A stretch of 64,000 nt of DNA, from contig JADKKA010000006.1 of NCBI GenBank assembly GCA_016720745.1, positions 62,001-126,000 of the forward strand. Direction: 5' to 3'. Positions 24,847 through 34,649 of this stretch are shown here, piece after piece. The notes under the pieces are model-generated. The model worked only from the letters and a program-made list of their open reading frames with translations. It was not told the origin of the DNA and searched no databases. This stretch comes from Chitinophagaceae bacterium. GTDB lineage: Bacteria > Bacteroidota > Bacteroidia > Chitinophagales > Chitinophagaceae. The position numbers and the translations under genes were made by a program. The stretch's first letter is position 1; each line of letters starts with the position of its first letter.

Positions 24847-25299
24847 TTACAATGTCTTTTTCGTATCCTCCCAGGCCTTGGCAGGTTTGATGGCCTGTAC
24901 CAGCGTAACAATAATGATCACTTTTACAATGACGCCTTTGTAGGCATTCTCCAATCCGTTCAGCGCAATTGCGGCAACCCAGTAGAGTACAAAAACAATA
25001 AGCCCAACGACAATAGCGGTATAAGGTTTTGTTTTTGTCCAAAAAGCCAGTGCCACAAAAATGCCGACCTCAATGGCAACAATTCCTATCATCAGAGGGG
25101 TCCATTCTAATCCGGCCATGGAAATGGTAAGCACTTCACCAAGCAGCACAAGAAAAGCGGTTACAAACAAAGCCGTTCTCGCTTTTTTGATACCTGATTC
25201 ATATCCCTGCATTTCCATTTTCTTCACACCATCGACATACTCTGAAATCACATTTTCCTTTGGCGTTTCCGGTGTTGTGGGGTGTTGGTTGTCTGACAT
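24847..25299 (-). CDS. Four-helix membrane protein of unknown function
   Basis: This protein has 150 residues. A polar N-terminus of about 40 residues (MSDNQHPTTPETPKENV) is followed by four hydrophobic segments at about 43-60, 68-85, 93-112 and 122-138. The C-terminus is short and charged. I recognise no family. It converges on the deoxyhypusine-synthase-like gene across the long hairpin, and the region upstream of its start contains tandem short repeats. Confidence 0.75.
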   Translation of the reverse strand: MSDNQHPTTPETPKENVISEYVDGVKKMEMQGYESGIKKARTALFVTAFLVLLGEVLTISMAGLEWTPLMIGIVAIEVGIFVALAFWTKTKPYTAIVVGLIVFVLYWVAAIALNGLENAYKGVIVKVIIIVTLVQAIKPAKAWEDTKKTL

Positions 25300-25344
25300 A
25301 TTTTTTTATTTCTAAGATATTGAAAATTCCCGACCCGGGCTTTT

Positions 25345-25455
25345 CAGTCTGTCAGGCGACAGTCGACAGTCGACAGTCAACAGCCGTCAGTCAACAGCCG
25401 TCGGTCAACAGCCGTCGGTCAGCAGTCTTCAGTCAGTAGTCGACAGTCGGCGGTA
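25345..25455. repeat. Degenerate short tandem repeat (AGTCGAC/CAACAGCCGTC type)
   Basis: About 110 bases built from variants of CAGTCGACAGTCGACAGTC and CAACAGCCGTCGGTC in units of 7 to 14 bases. There are no unique spacers of constant length, so this is not a CRISPR array. It fills the gap between two minus-strand genes. Confidence 0.75.
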
Positions 25456-25465
25456 GGGGAATATA

Positions 25466-25490
25466 ATAAACCCCGCCAAATGGCGGGGTC
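25466..25490 (-). terminator. Terminator after the heptad-repeat protein gene
   Basis: ACCCCGCC / GGCGGGGT with the loop AAAT. Read on the minus strand it is followed by TTATTATATT. Confidence 0.7.
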
Positions 25491-25531
25491 GATTTATATA
25501 AAAGGGATGGATTAAAAACAGGACTAATACA

Positions 25532-25888
25532 TCAGAACCGGCGATCCCGGCGGTTCTCTCTTCTGTCACGTACATCTTCTCTGCGGTCACGCACATCTTC
25601 CCGGCGATCTCTCACATCCTCTCTTCTGTCACGCACATCCTCCATTCTGTCGCGTACACCACCCTGGTGCATGGCATCCCGGCGGTCTTCCCTTCTGTCG
25701 CGTACGTCTTCTCTGCGATCACGCACATCTTCTCTGCGGTCGCGTACATTTTCCCTTCTGTCTCTTACATCTTCCACCCGGTCACGTACCCCATGACGAC
25801 CCTGGGCACTGGCATGTTGGGTGGCAGAGAAAGCAACAAAAAGCATAATGGTCAGTACAAGTGATTTTACGATTTGATTCCTTTTCAT
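25532..25888 (-). CDS. Secreted Arg/Asp/Glu-rich heptad-repeat protein
   Basis: This protein has 118 residues. Residues 1-29 form a signal peptide ending in ASAQG. Almost all of the mature protein is a seven-residue repeat, VRDRRED with small changes, about eleven copies in two blocks separated by RRDAMHQGG. The DNA keeps the 21-base period but the codons differ between copies, so the protein pattern is probably selected. With one hydrophobic residue per heptad and dense opposite charges it may form a long charged helix. The function is unknown. It is transcribed alone and ends at a terminator. Confidence 0.78.
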   Translation of the reverse strand: MKRNQIVKSLVLTIMLFVAFSATQHASAQGRHGVRDRVEDVRDRRENVRDRREDVRDRREDVRDRREDRRDAMHQGGVRDRMEDVRDRREDVRDRREDVRDRREDVRDRRENRRDRRF

Positions 25889-25984
25889 GATTATCTATTT
25901 AATGTTTTCAATCAGGTACAGGAGAATAGACCGGGGCCTGTTTGAAAAGTTTAATCCACCATGACCAGCTTTTCAATTGAAGAT

Positions 25985-26015
25985 GAAAAAGCCCCGGGTC
26001 CTTTCGGCCGGGGCT
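25985..26015 (-). terminator. Terminator after the M28 peptidase gene
   Basis: AGCCCCGG / CCGGGGCT stem. On the minus strand the stem runs into TTTTTCATC. Confidence 0.75.
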
Positions 26016-26045
26016 GCTGATTTTCAATATGTTTTTGATCGGCTC

Positions 26046-27596
26046 TTAAAACCCTTTTGGTTTTTCCAGAATGATATCTCTTTTCAGCATTTCATTGCGA
26101 TTGGCCATTTCCCAGGCGGTGTAAAATACCAGCTGGGCTCTTTTCGCCATCATGGGATAATTGATTTTATCGGGTGTGTCTGTTGGCCGGTGATAATCGG
26201 CATGGGTGCCATTGAAATAGAAAATGATCGGCACGCCCTTTTGTGCAAAATTGTAATGATCGCTGCGGAAATAAAATCGGTTGGGATCGCTGGGATCATT
26301 GTATTTCCGGTCCAGTTTCATTTTGACATACATATTATTCATCTGGTCAGTAATCGGGGTCAGATCAGAACTCAGTTTATCGTCACCAATGATATAAACA
26401 TAGTTGGTAGAATCTTTATCTTTCAGGTATTCAGTACCAATCCTGCCGATCATATCAATGTTCAGATCCACCGTGGTTTTGTCGAGCGGGTAAACAGGAT
26501 GTTCTGAGTAATAACGGCTTCCCCATAATCCTTTTTCTTCTCCGCTAACGGTCATGAATAAAATACTACGGCGGGGGCCTTTGCCGGCTGCTTTAGCTTT
26601 TACAAATGCTTCTGCCAGTTCCAGGACACCTGTCGTACCGCTGCCATCATCGTCGGCGCCATAATAAATGGTGGTATCATTTCTTTTTCCCACGTGATCA
26701 TAGTGGGCCGTCAGTACCACAAATTCATCTTTTTTATCTGTTCCTTCCAGTACAGCCAGTACATTGGATACCTGGGTGGTGGTGCTGGTCTTGGCATAGT
26801 TCATGGTAATTTCTGCCGGATAGATTTTATTGCTCAGGGATCCTGCTTTCATCTTGTTGAAAATATCCTTTCCGTCTTCTCCCATGATTTTTGCCACTGC
26901 ATCTGTTCCGATATTGAATGTAAATGGAGGCTGGCTGGGCCGGTATCCACCATTCATGCTCCAGTTGCTGTTGGTAGTTCCGGGTCTGCGGGGAAATCCG
27001 CTATTGACAATCATCACTGCAGCAGCACCTTTATTCATGGCGGCTTCGAGTTTGCCAAATACTGAGGCCGGGGAGTTTCTTCCCTGTACAGTTGGTTTGT
27101 AGTCTGCAGGTAAAGCATCGAGGATGATGACGAGTTTACCCGCCACTTTCAGGTCCTTGTAATCATTTCTTACTTCTCCGTCCACAATACCATAGCCTGC
27201 AAAAACAGCTTCTGAAAAACGCATTTCAGCAGCATAACTGTTGGCCTGAGGTTGAAAATCTTTATTGAGTTCCAGTGAAGCACCATTAACGCTGAGAGAT
27301 GCACCAATCAGGGAGTCTTTGTATAAAGTATAGTACTGCCGGTAGCTGCCATTATTGCCCGGGGTTAAACCCAATGCTTTAAAATGCGCTTCAATATAAC
27401 TGGCCGCTTTTTCCAGTCCGGGAGAAGGAGTATCCCTGCCTTCCATTTCCTTACTGGCGATGGTGTACAGGTGTTTTTTCATGTCTTCCGCTGTAATGCT
27501 GGATGCGGCCTGCATAGCAGCTTTGTCTTTTTTCTGGGCATTGACCATCGCCGGTAAACAGATCAGGGCGAGGGCAATCGTTTTTTTCAATGTCAT
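26046..27596 (-). CDS. Secreted M28 family metallopeptidase
   Basis: This protein has 516 residues with an N-terminal signal peptide ending near MVNAQ. An inserted PA-like domain is probable at about residues 130-270. The di-zinc site of M28 aminopeptidases is visible: VLTAHYDHVG, ADDDGSGTTGVLELAEAF, SGEEKGLWGSRYY, NIDMIGRI and GTHADYHRPTDT. It cleaves N-terminal residues from peptides, probably in the periplasm or outside the cell. It is a single-gene unit with a terminator downstream. Confidence 0.88.
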   Translation of the reverse strand: MTLKKTIALALICLPAMVNAQKKDKAAMQAASSITAEDMKKHLYTIASKEMEGRDTPSPGLEKAASYIEAHFKALGLTPGNNGSYRQYYTLYKDSLIGASLSVNGASLELNKDFQPQANSYAAEMRFSEAVFAGYGIVDGEVRNDYKDLKVAGKLVIILDALPADYKPTVQGRNSPASVFGKLEAAMNKGAAAVMIVNSGFPRRPGTTNSNWSMNGGYRPSQPPFTFNIGTDAVAKIMGEDGKDIFNKMKAGSLSNKIYPAEITMNYAKTSTTTQVSNVLAVLEGTDKKDEFVVLTAHYDHVGKRNDTTIYYGADDDGSGTTGVLELAEAFVKAKAAGKGPRRSILFMTVSGEEKGLWGSRYYSEHPVYPLDKTTVDLNIDMIGRIGTEYLKDKDSTNYVYIIGDDKLSSDLTPITDQMNNMYVKMKLDRKYNDPSDPNRFYFRSDHYNFAQKGVPIIFYFNGTHADYHRPTDTPDKINYPMMAKRAQLVFYTAWEMANRNEMLKRDIILEKPKGF

Positions 27597-27653
27597 ATTT
27601 GTTTTTTGTATGGTATTGTACCCACAGTTGGTAAACGCCGGGGGTAGTGGTAA

Positions 27654-27681
27654 AAATAAACCCCTTTATGCAAAGGGGTTT
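27654..27681 (-). terminator. Terminator after rpiB
   Basis: AAACCCCTTT / AAAGGGGTTT with the loop ATGC. The minus-strand side continues as ATTTTTACC. Confidence 0.75.
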
Positions 27682-27704
27682 GAAAAAATTGATGAAAGGC
27701 GGAA

Positions 27705-28160
27705 TCAGCTACAGGCGATCTTATTCACCCGGCCCTGGTGCCTTCCGCCCTCAAAATCCGTTGTTATAAAGAGAGCAACCATTTTTTCCGCATCTCCTTC
27801 CCTTACAAAGCGGGCCGGAATACAGATAATATTCGCGTCATTATGTTGTCTGACCACTTTGGCAATTTCTTCACCCCAGCAGATAGCGGCCCTGACTCCT
27901 GCATGTTTATTGGCCGTCATGGCTACACCATTGGCCGTTCCGCAAAGCAGGATGCCACAGGCGGCTTCTCCTTTTTCAACAGCCAGCGCCACAGGATGGG
28001 CAAAATCAGGGTAATCCACCGAGTCTTTACTATGTGTTCCGAAATCTTTAAAGTGCAATCCTTTGCCTTCCAGAAAAGAGATCAGGTCTTCTTTATATTC
28101 ATAACCTGCATGATCACTTCCGATGGCAATGGGTTTCTTCAGGTCAAATGGGGAATGCAT
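27705..28160 (-). CDS. rpiB: Ribose-5-phosphate isomerase B
   Basis: This 151-residue protein interconverts ribose 5-phosphate and ribulose 5-phosphate. Motifs are IAIGSDHAGYEYKE, VDYPDFAHPVALAVE, the catalytic-cysteine loop GILLCGTANGVAMTANK, and HNDANIICIPARFV. Length and motifs fit the LacAB/RpiB family. It could supply pentose phosphates to the transketolase route encoded at 46-56 kb, but it is far from that operon. Confidence 0.9.
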   Translation of the reverse strand: MHSPFDLKKPIAIGSDHAGYEYKEDLISFLEGKGLHFKDFGTHSKDSVDYPDFAHPVALAVEKGEAACGILLCGTANGVAMTANKHAGVRAAICWGEEIAKVVRQHNDANIICIPARFVREGDAEKMVALFITTDFEGGRHQGRVNKIACS

Positions 28161-28166
28161 GAGGGA

Positions 28167-28261
28167 AGTCTTTAGTCGTTAGTCGATAGTCTTAGTCTTC
28201 AGTCTTCAGTCTTCAGTCGTCAGTCTTCAGTCTTCAGTCTTCAGTCGTCAGTCGTCAGTCT
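28167..28261. repeat. Degenerate tandem repeat of AGTCTTC
   Basis: About 13 units of AGTCTTC or AGTCGTC in tandem, upstream of rpiB and downstream of tatC. The period is 7 bases, and there are no spacers. Confidence 0.78.
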
Positions 28262-28300
28262 GAGATGCAAAATTACAGAATATTTACCCGATCAATGGGG

Positions 28301-29161
28301 TTAGCTCCATTCTTTATCTTTCTTCGCACGGGCCTTATCAACCCTTGCAGCAATGTTGATACCTGCTTCATACAGGAGATAGAGGGGGATGGTAACAATA
28401 CCCAGACTAAAAGGATCCGTAGTAGGAGTAATGATGGCCGCCACAATCAGGATGACCACGATGGCATGTTTCCGGAATTTACGGAGAAAGGCTGCCGTGA
28501 TAAATCCAACCTTGGCGAGCACATAGATCAGCAGGGGCAGCTGGAATAATAAACCAACCCCCACGGTAGTATAGGTCAGGTTTTCGAGATAGTCGGAAAA
28601 ACTGGGTTTGATTTCAATCAGGTCACTCAGTTTATAACTGAAATAGAAATTCACCATGAAGGGAGTGAGGATAAAATAACCAAAGCTCACACCCATAAAG
28701 AAAAGCAGGGATACCCAGAATATGATTCCCCTGGTTTTTTTCCTTTCAGCAGGGGAAAGCGCGGGACGAACGAATTTCCAGAACTCCCAGAAGATATAGG
28801 GAAAAGCGGCAATAAAGCCACAGACAAAGGCCACGGTAAAGGAAGAGATGAACTGTCCGGTCATGGTTGTTTCCAGAAATTTCACTTCTATATTCCCAAA
28901 GCAAAGTCCGTTGCCCATCCCGATTTTCCGGCCGATCTGACAAAACCATTGTGCTGTAATAAAATCAGGTTTGGCCGGGGCAAAAATGATATCATCCACT
29001 ACATTGTTGATGAAGATAAAGGCCGTGATAGAAAATATCAGTACCGCTATTACGGAGCGGATGATATGCCAGCGTAATTCCTCCAGGTGGTCAATAAATG
29101 ACATATCCCCACCGGCATCGTTGGTTTGTTTACGTTTTCCTAAAAAGTCAAGAAGGGCCAT
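28301..29161 (-). CDS. tatC: Sec-independent protein translocase TatC
   Basis: This 286-residue protein has six predicted membrane helices. Signatures are MSFIDHLEELRWHIIRS at the N-terminus (the Tat signal contact site), FPYIFWEFWKFVRPALSPAERK, and a final ITPTTDPFS near the last helix. It forms the receptor core of the twin-arginine export system. The PaoA-like subunit at 34646-35263 carries a Tat signal and is a probable substrate. The tatA/B partners are not in the window. Confidence 0.92.
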   Translation of the reverse strand: MALLDFLGKRKQTNDAGGDMSFIDHLEELRWHIIRSVIAVLIFSITAFIFINNVVDDIIFAPAKPDFITAQWFCQIGRKIGMGNGLCFGNIEVKFLETTMTGQFISSFTVAFVCGFIAAFPYIFWEFWKFVRPALSPAERKKTRGIIFWVSLLFFMGVSFGYFILTPFMVNFYFSYKLSDLIEIKPSFSDYLENLTYTTVGVGLLFQLPLLIYVLAKVGFITAAFLRKFRKHAIVVILIVAAIITPTTDPFSLGIVTIPLYLLYEAGINIAARVDKARAKKDKEWS

Positions 29162-29290
29162 GGAATGATTGAAGTGAGCAAAGATAGGGGGTTAAGGGAT
29201 TGTTACAGAGGCTATTTAGACCAGATAAGTCGCCCGAACCTGGCCGGCCTCCACAAATGCCATCGGCCGGAACAGCATCTTTTTGCCGGA

Positions 29291-30541
29291 TTATTTCAGC
29301 TTCTTCATTTTGACGGTTTCGATCCGGGTATCACTTACATTCAGGATATCAAACTCGTAATCATCAATAATGATTCTTTCTTTCAGGTGGGGAATTGTTT
29401 CATGGTAGTTGATGATATAGCCGGAAAGGGTTTCTGAATCTTCTTCACCAAATTCAAATCCGTATTTTTCTTCCAGGTAATCCAGCTCCAATCTGCCGGA
29501 GAACATGAATTCATTTTCGGCCAGTTGTTTTTCCACGAATTCCTCAGTATCATATTCATCCTGAATTTCACCAAAGAGTTCTTCCAGTACATCTTCCATT
29601 GTGATGATTCCGGCTGTTCCCCCGAACTCATCCACTACCCAGGCAATGCTTTTTCTTTCCCGGGTGAATTTACTGATCAGGTCACTGGCGCTCATACTTT
29701 CCGGTACGGCTGGTATGGGCAGCAGCACATCCTGGATATATTCCGGTTTTTTAAAGAGATCCAGCTGGTGTACATATCCGATAATATGGTCAATATTGTT
29801 TTCATAAACCAGCAGCTTGCTGAGTTTGGTCTCAATGAATTTTTGCTTCAGCTCTTCCATGCCCGCATGGCTCTCAATACCAATGATCTCTTTCCTCGGA
29901 ACCAGGCATTGCCTGATTTTTACTTTCGGCAGTTCCTGTGCATTTTCCAGCAACTGGGTATTGCGTTCCTGTCTTTCTTCATCTTCTCCCGGCTGAAACA
30001 GGTTTTTCAGATCACTCCGGTTGATGGGTTCTTTGTTGGAATCAATCCGGATATTGAATACATATTTGAGTAACCATTCAGATAAATCAATCAGTCCGGT
30101 GGCTACCGGCGCAAACATCTGGTAGAAAAAATCGGAAACATAAGTAAGCCGGATGAGCCAGTTATTACTATTGGCCCGGAAGAAAGCACGGGGTATAAAA
30201 CCGGCAAAAACCAATACCACAAAAGTGGCCAGCGTGATTTCGGCTACCAGTCGGACATAAGTAAGATGCAATCCCAGGTAATCCCATACCGGACTCATGA
30301 AAGTGCTGATCTGGAGGGAAAAAAAGACCAGGAATAAATGAAAGCCAATCAGGGTGGTACCCAGGAATTTGGCAGGGGATTCAATAAAACGGGAGAGGAT
30401 CAGCATACTGCTGCCACCCTGTTTTTTCTTTACTTCCAGGCTCAACCGGTTGGCACTGTAGAATGCCATTTCGATGCCGGCAAAAAATGCCATCAGGAGC
30501 AGGGTCAGGATAAAAAAGATGATCGAATTCACGGAAAACAT
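29291..30541 (-). CDS. CNNM/CBS-domain membrane protein (hemolysin/CorC family)
   Basis: This protein has 416 residues. The N-terminal CNNM domain (about residues 1-190) has four hydrophobic segments. Two CBS domains lie at about 205-330 with VDEFGGTAGIITMEDVLEELFGEI, and a CorC/HlyC domain closes the protein. The family is linked to Mg2+/Co2+ transport. In Bacteroidota close relatives include the gliding protein GldE, but sequence alone does not assign that role. Confidence 0.87.
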   Translation of the reverse strand: MFSVNSIIFFILTLLLMAFFAGIEMAFYSANRLSLEVKKKQGGSSMLILSRFIESPAKFLGTTLIGFHLFLVFFSLQISTFMSPVWDYLGLHLTYVRLVAEITLATFVVLVFAGFIPRAFFRANSNNWLIRLTYVSDFFYQMFAPVATGLIDLSEWLLKYVFNIRIDSNKEPINRSDLKNLFQPGEDEERQERNTQLLENAQELPKVKIRQCLVPRKEIIGIESHAGMEELKQKFIETKLSKLLVYENNIDHIIGYVHQLDLFKKPEYIQDVLLPIPAVPESMSASDLISKFTRERKSIAWVVDEFGGTAGIITMEDVLEELFGEIQDEYDTEEFVEKQLAENEFMFSGRLELDYLEEKYGFEFGEEDSETLSGYIINYHETIPHLKERIIIDDYEFDILNVSDTRIETVKMKKLK

Positions 30542-30565
30542 GGTACGAAGATAACACTGGGGGAA

Positions 30566-30593
30566 TTGAAAGTTGAAAATTGAAAGTTGAAAG
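30566..30593. repeat. Short tandem repeat GAAAGTTGAAAATT
   Basis: Four imperfect 7-base units (TTGAAAG/TTGAAAA) between gmk and the CNNM gene. Confidence 0.6.
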
Positions 30594-30623
30594 CGAGAAT
30601 CCTTAGGGGATTTGTATTCAGTG

Positions 30624-31205
30624 TCAGTGTGTTAAGGATAGAAACTCCCGGACCAGTCTTTCGGCGACGGCACAGGCCCGGTCCAGTTTATCATTGATGA
30701 TGATATGGTCGAATTTGTGTTTGAAAGTCATTTCATAAGCAGCCTTGCTGAGCCGGGATTTCCGCGATTCCTCCGTTTCGGTGCCCCGGGCCTGCAATCT
30801 TCTATCCAGTTCTTCCAGTGAAGGCGGCTCAATAAAAAGAGAAAGTGATTCCTTGGGGTATAATGATTGAACGTTCAGCCCCCCTTTTACATCTACATCC
30901 AACAGAGGGGAACGGCCGGTATCCCAGATCCGGTTCATTTCAGATTTCAGGGTGCCGTAATATTTTCCCGCATATACCATTTCCCATTCCAAGAATTCGC
31001 TGCGGTTGATCCGGTCTTTGAATTCGTCTACACTGATGAAATAATAGTCCACCCCGTGTTTTTCATTGTTTCTCGGAGAACGGGTGGCACAACTGATGGA
31101 GAATGCCAGTTGCTCCGGCATCACTTTCAAAAGATGACGTACCACAGAAGTCTTTCCGGCCCCGGAGGGTGCGGCTATGATGATGATCTTTTGAGCGGCT
31201 GACAT
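30624..31205 (-). CDS. gmk: Guanylate kinase
   Basis: This 193-residue enzyme phosphorylates GMP to GDP. The P-loop APSGAGKTS lies at residues 12-20, the GMP-binding SCATRSPRNNEKHGVDYYF follows, and then EWEMVYAGKYYGT. I start at the ATG at 31205. A longer frame up to 31358 would translate the upstream palindromic repeat and add 51 residues foreign to the family. Length agrees with bacterial Gmk (about 200). Confidence 0.92.
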   Translation of the reverse strand: MSAAQKIIIIAAPSGAGKTSVVRHLLKVMPEQLAFSISCATRSPRNNEKHGVDYYFISVDEFKDRINRSEFLEWEMVYAGKYYGTLKSEMNRIWDTGRSPLLDVDVKGGLNVQSLYPKESLSLFIEPPSLEELDRRLQARGTETEESRKSRLSKAAYEMTFKHKFDHIIINDKLDRACAVAERLVREFLSLTH

Positions 31206-31259
31206 GTTAAAGGAAGCAAATGTAGGAGATTTGATATTGGAAGAGTGATGAGGGGAGTA

Positions 31260-31380
31260 TTTTTTTACCGCAGAGAAGCAGAGAGCGCAGAGTTTTCGCA
31301 GAGAATATTTTTTTGCAGACTTAGCGGTAAAATCTCTGCGAAAACTCTCTTTCCTCATGTTCTCTGCGGTGAATCTCTCT
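31260..31380. repeat. Compact CTCTGCGG inverted-repeat element, copy B
   Basis: The left arm 31267-31304 (ACCGCAGAGAAGCAGAGAGC...) and right arm 31333-31373 are imperfect inverted repeats. About 28 bases lie between them, including GACTTAGCGGTAAA. The arms match those around the GxxExxY gene at 5777-6391 but there is no gene inside. The element lies between the PaoC-like gene and gmk. Confidence 0.75.
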
Positions 31381-31415
31381 TATTTTGTCCAAAGGACTCT
31401 TCGAGCGCAGCAAAA

Positions 31416-33643
31416 TCATCCAATCAATTGATCCGGCGTTACCGGCAGCGTCCGTACCCTTTTACCAGTTGCATTATAGATTGCATTGATAATGGCCGGG
31501 GCCACACCCACCAATGCAATTTCGCCAATGCCCTTGGCACCGGTCGGACTAATGATCATATCTGCTTTATTCACAAATAACACATCCATTGGCGGTGCAT
31601 CGGCGTGAACAGGAACATGGTAGTCCACAAAATTGGCATTGATATAACGGCCATAACGGTGATCAATCAGCGTTTCTTCGGTCATGGCCATACCAATACC
31701 ACCCACGGCGCCACCCACCATCTGACTGCGGGCTGTTTTTTCACTGATAATTTTACCGGCATCGGCAACGGATACCATATGTTTCAACCGGATCACACCC
31801 GTAACCGGATGTACATGCAGTTTTACAAAATGCACGGAAAATGAATTCGCCACATATTTATCGCGGAAGGCCGCACCCTGGGTACTCTTGGATACCTGTA
31901 TCTCGGGTTTGCCGCTTTGTTTAATCAAATCTGTGAAGTGAATAGTCACTGTGGCATCTTTGCAGATACCAGCTTTCCACTTTCATATTTGATGTCTTCT
32001 GCTTTGAGTCCGCTGAAACCGGTAGCTATTTCAATAGCCAGTTCTTTCAGACTTTGTTTCAACCCATCGCATACGGCCATCACCGCTGTGCCAATGGTGG
32101 TGGCAGAACCGGAGCCACCCTGGGTGGGTCCATTGGGAAAATCAGTATCACCGAGCTCAAAACGCACTTTATTTTCATCCATTCCCATTTGTTCGCTGCC
32201 AATACGTACCATGGCCGTAGAAGTGCCCGGTCCCATATCACTCACCGCACTTTGCAATACCAGTTTTCCATCCGATTTTAAAATCCCTTTTGCAGTGGCC
32301 GAACCTCTTCCGGCACCAAAAACTCCCACAGCCACACCATAACCGGTGAGCATACCATCTTCTTTCAGACTGCCTGGTACCTTGGGTCTTTTATCCCATC
32401 CAATTTTTTCACGACCCATCAGCAAACATTCTTTCAGGTACTTGCTGGTCCAGGGCAATTTACTTTGCGGATGCAGTTCCGCATTATTGATCAGGCGGAG
32501 TTCAACAGGATCGATGCCGAGCTTATAACTGAGTTCATCCAATGCACTTTCCAGTCCGAAGCATCCTGATGCAGGACCAGGTCCCCGCATCCAGGTGGGC
32601 GTATTCACATCTAATGGAAGAATTTTATAGCTGGTATTTACATTCGGACAATCATAAAGGAACTGTGACACACCTACAATGCCTTCTGTAAAATCTTCGT
32701 AAGTAGAAGTATTGCTGACTGCATGATGGGTAATGCCCGTGAGTTTTCCGTCTTTGGAAGCACCGATCCCGATTTTTTGCCAGCACCAGGGACGATAGCC
32801 CACCATGGTGAACATTTGCTCTCTGTTCAGTAAAACCTTAACCGGTCTCTTTACTTTTTTAGCAGCCATCACGGCAGCATACACATGTGGCCAGCTGCGC
32901 AATCCGCTTCCGAAAGCACCGCCCACATATTCGGTCACTACTTTTACATTCTTTTCATCAAGTCCAAACATCCGGGCCAGTTCGCTTTGTACTCCTTTTG
33001 GTCCCTGCGATTTATCATAGATGGTCAGTTGCTTTTCTCCTTCCCATACAGCCGTGGTGGCATGCATTTCCATCGGGTTATGGGTTTCGATGGGGAGGGT
33101 ATATTCCGCTTCAAGATTTACCTCCGCATTTTTCCAGGCATCTTTTTCTTTTCGGGTGTATTCGCCCCTGTCTTTTAAACGGGAGCTATTGGTTTTATTC
33201 GTTTCGTAATCGGTAAATGGCGTTTCGGCCTGGTAATCTACTTTCACCAGGGATGCTGCATGAACCGCTCTTTCAAATGTATCGGCAATCACCAGGGCAA
33301 TGGGCTGACCATTGCTGACAATCATATTATTCTGGAAAATTTTGAATCCGCTGTAATCACGGGCATTGGGATTCTTGCTTCTGTCTGCTGCTTTATATCC
33401 GGGAACTTCAGGTGCATTCAGGTAATAAAGAATATCGAGCACACCCGGTGCAGTTTTGGCATCCAGCAGGTTCATGTTGCGGATATAACCCCGTGCAATG
33501 GTACTGGTTACATAAACGCCATAGACCAAACCCGCAGGCCGGTGTTCTGCTGTGAATTTTGCCTTGCCCGTTACCTTGGCCAGACCGTCCACCCGGTCTT
33601 CATCGGCAAATATTTTTTGATCCTGCTTCAGTATCTCGTCCAT
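31416..33643 (-). pseudogene. Molybdenum hydroxylase large subunit (PaoC/XDH-like), frameshifted
   Basis: Two frames encode one molybdopterin-binding subunit of about 740 residues. The first (33643 to 31946) has the N-terminal aldehyde-oxidase hammerhead (GKAKFTAEHRPAGLVYG), VVTEYVGGAFGSGL for cofactor binding and QGGSGSATTIGTAVMA. It stops at SAKMPQ. The second (31949 to 31416) continues without gap from TIHFTDLIKQ to GAKGIGEIALVGVAPAI, which carries the catalytic Glu. One extra A in the AAA run near 31960-31962 would give SAKDATVTIHF and join them. It is the last gene of a 2Fe-2S/FAD/Mo operon. If the shift is real the enzyme lacks its active-site Glu. Confidence 0.87.
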
Positions 33644-33674
33644 ATCATTACTTATTAAAGTAGAATAAATTGGT

Positions 33675-34649
33675 TTATCGGGTCGCTTTTGTCAAAGCTT
33701 CTATGATGGCAGCCTTCCCCAGTTTAACTTTATAGGCATTGTGCTCATAGGTAGTAGCACCCTGCATGGCCATTTGCCCGGCTTCCTGGAATACAGTTGC
33801 ATCCGGAGTTTTCCCAATCAGGAATTGCTCTACTGCGGTTAAGCGCCAGGGTTTATGCGCCACCCCACCCATGGCTATGGCTGCTTTACTGATCCTGCCA
33901 TCTTTTACTTCCAGAGCCACAGCAACCGATACGAGGGCAAATGCATAGGACAGCCGGTCGCGTATTTTTAGATAATATGATTTATTATAGCTGTTGGCCG
34001 GAATAGAAACATAGTTGATCAATTCACCCGGTTGCAAATTATTATCCAGTTCAGGGCTGGTGCCGGGTAAACGATGGAAATCGGCAAAGGGTATTTTTTT
34101 CTCTCCCTTTGCATTGCTGATATGGATCGTGGCATCCAATGCGGCTAATGCCACACACATATCGCTGGGGTGAACGGCAATACACTGATTGCTGGCACCA
34201 AAGATGGCATGCATACGGTTGTAGCCACCAATGGCGGAACATCCGGATCCCGGTTTTCTTTTATTGCAGGGGAGATTGATATCATAGAAATAAGAGCAGC
34301 GTGTTCTCTGCATGATATTGCCTCCCACGGTAGCCATATTGCGCAATTGAGCAGAAGCACCGGCATTCAGGGCCATGGATAAAAGCGGGAATTGTTTTTT
34401 AACCGCATCATTTTCTGCTGCCACACTATTGGGCACCAGGGCGCCGATACTGATTCCTTTGGCATCTGTTTTTATTTCTTTCAACGGAAGACCGTTGATA
34501 TCAATCAGTCTTTGTGGAGCGAGGATTCCTTTTTTCATCAGGTCCACCAGGTTGGTTCCACCCGCAATAAACTGCGAGGCAGCATCTTTCTGTCTGGCTT
34601 CACTGGCAGCTTTGATGGTTCCGGCTCTCGTGTATTCAAAATTGATCAT
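33675..34649 (-). CDS. FAD-binding subunit of molybdenum hydroxylase (PaoB-like)
   Basis: This protein has 324 residues. FAD-binding motifs are FIAGGTNLVDLMKKG near residue 28 and ATVGGNIMQRTRC near 107. A Cys-rich insert (RCSYFYDINLPCNKRKPGSG, then C) matches the extra [4Fe-4S] cluster loop of PaoB/YagS, which ordinary xanthine dehydrogenases lack. Its start overlaps the stop of the 2Fe-2S gene by four bases. It passes electrons between the Mo subunit and the acceptor. The operon therefore resembles the periplasmic aldehyde oxidoreductase PaoABC. Confidence 0.88.
   Translation of the reverse strand: MINFEYTRAGTIKAASEARQKDAASQFIAGGTNLVDLMKKGILAPQRLIDINGLPLKEIKTDAKGISIGALVPNSVAAENDAVKKQFPLLSMALNAGASAQLRNMATVGGNIMQRTRCSYFYDINLPCNKRKPGSGCSAIGGYNRMHAIFGASNQCIAVHPSDMCVALAALDATIHISNAKGEKKIPFADFHRLPGTSPELDNNLQPGELINYVSIPANSYNKSYYLKIRDRLSYAFALVSVAVALEVKDGRISKAAIAMGGVAHKPWRLTAVEQFLIGKTPDATVFQEAGQMAMQGATTYEHNAYKVKLGKAAIIEALTKATR

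Noticed and set aside
25345..25455. CRISPR-like tandem repeats
   Set aside because: Units of 7-14 bases directly adjoin each other without unique spacers, and no cas gene is in the window.
28167..28261. Second CRISPR-like tract
   Set aside because: A plain 7-base tandem repeat without spacers.
31206..31358. N-terminal extension of guanylate kinase
   Set aside because: The extra 51 residues come from reading through repeat copy B; the family begins at the ATG at 31205.
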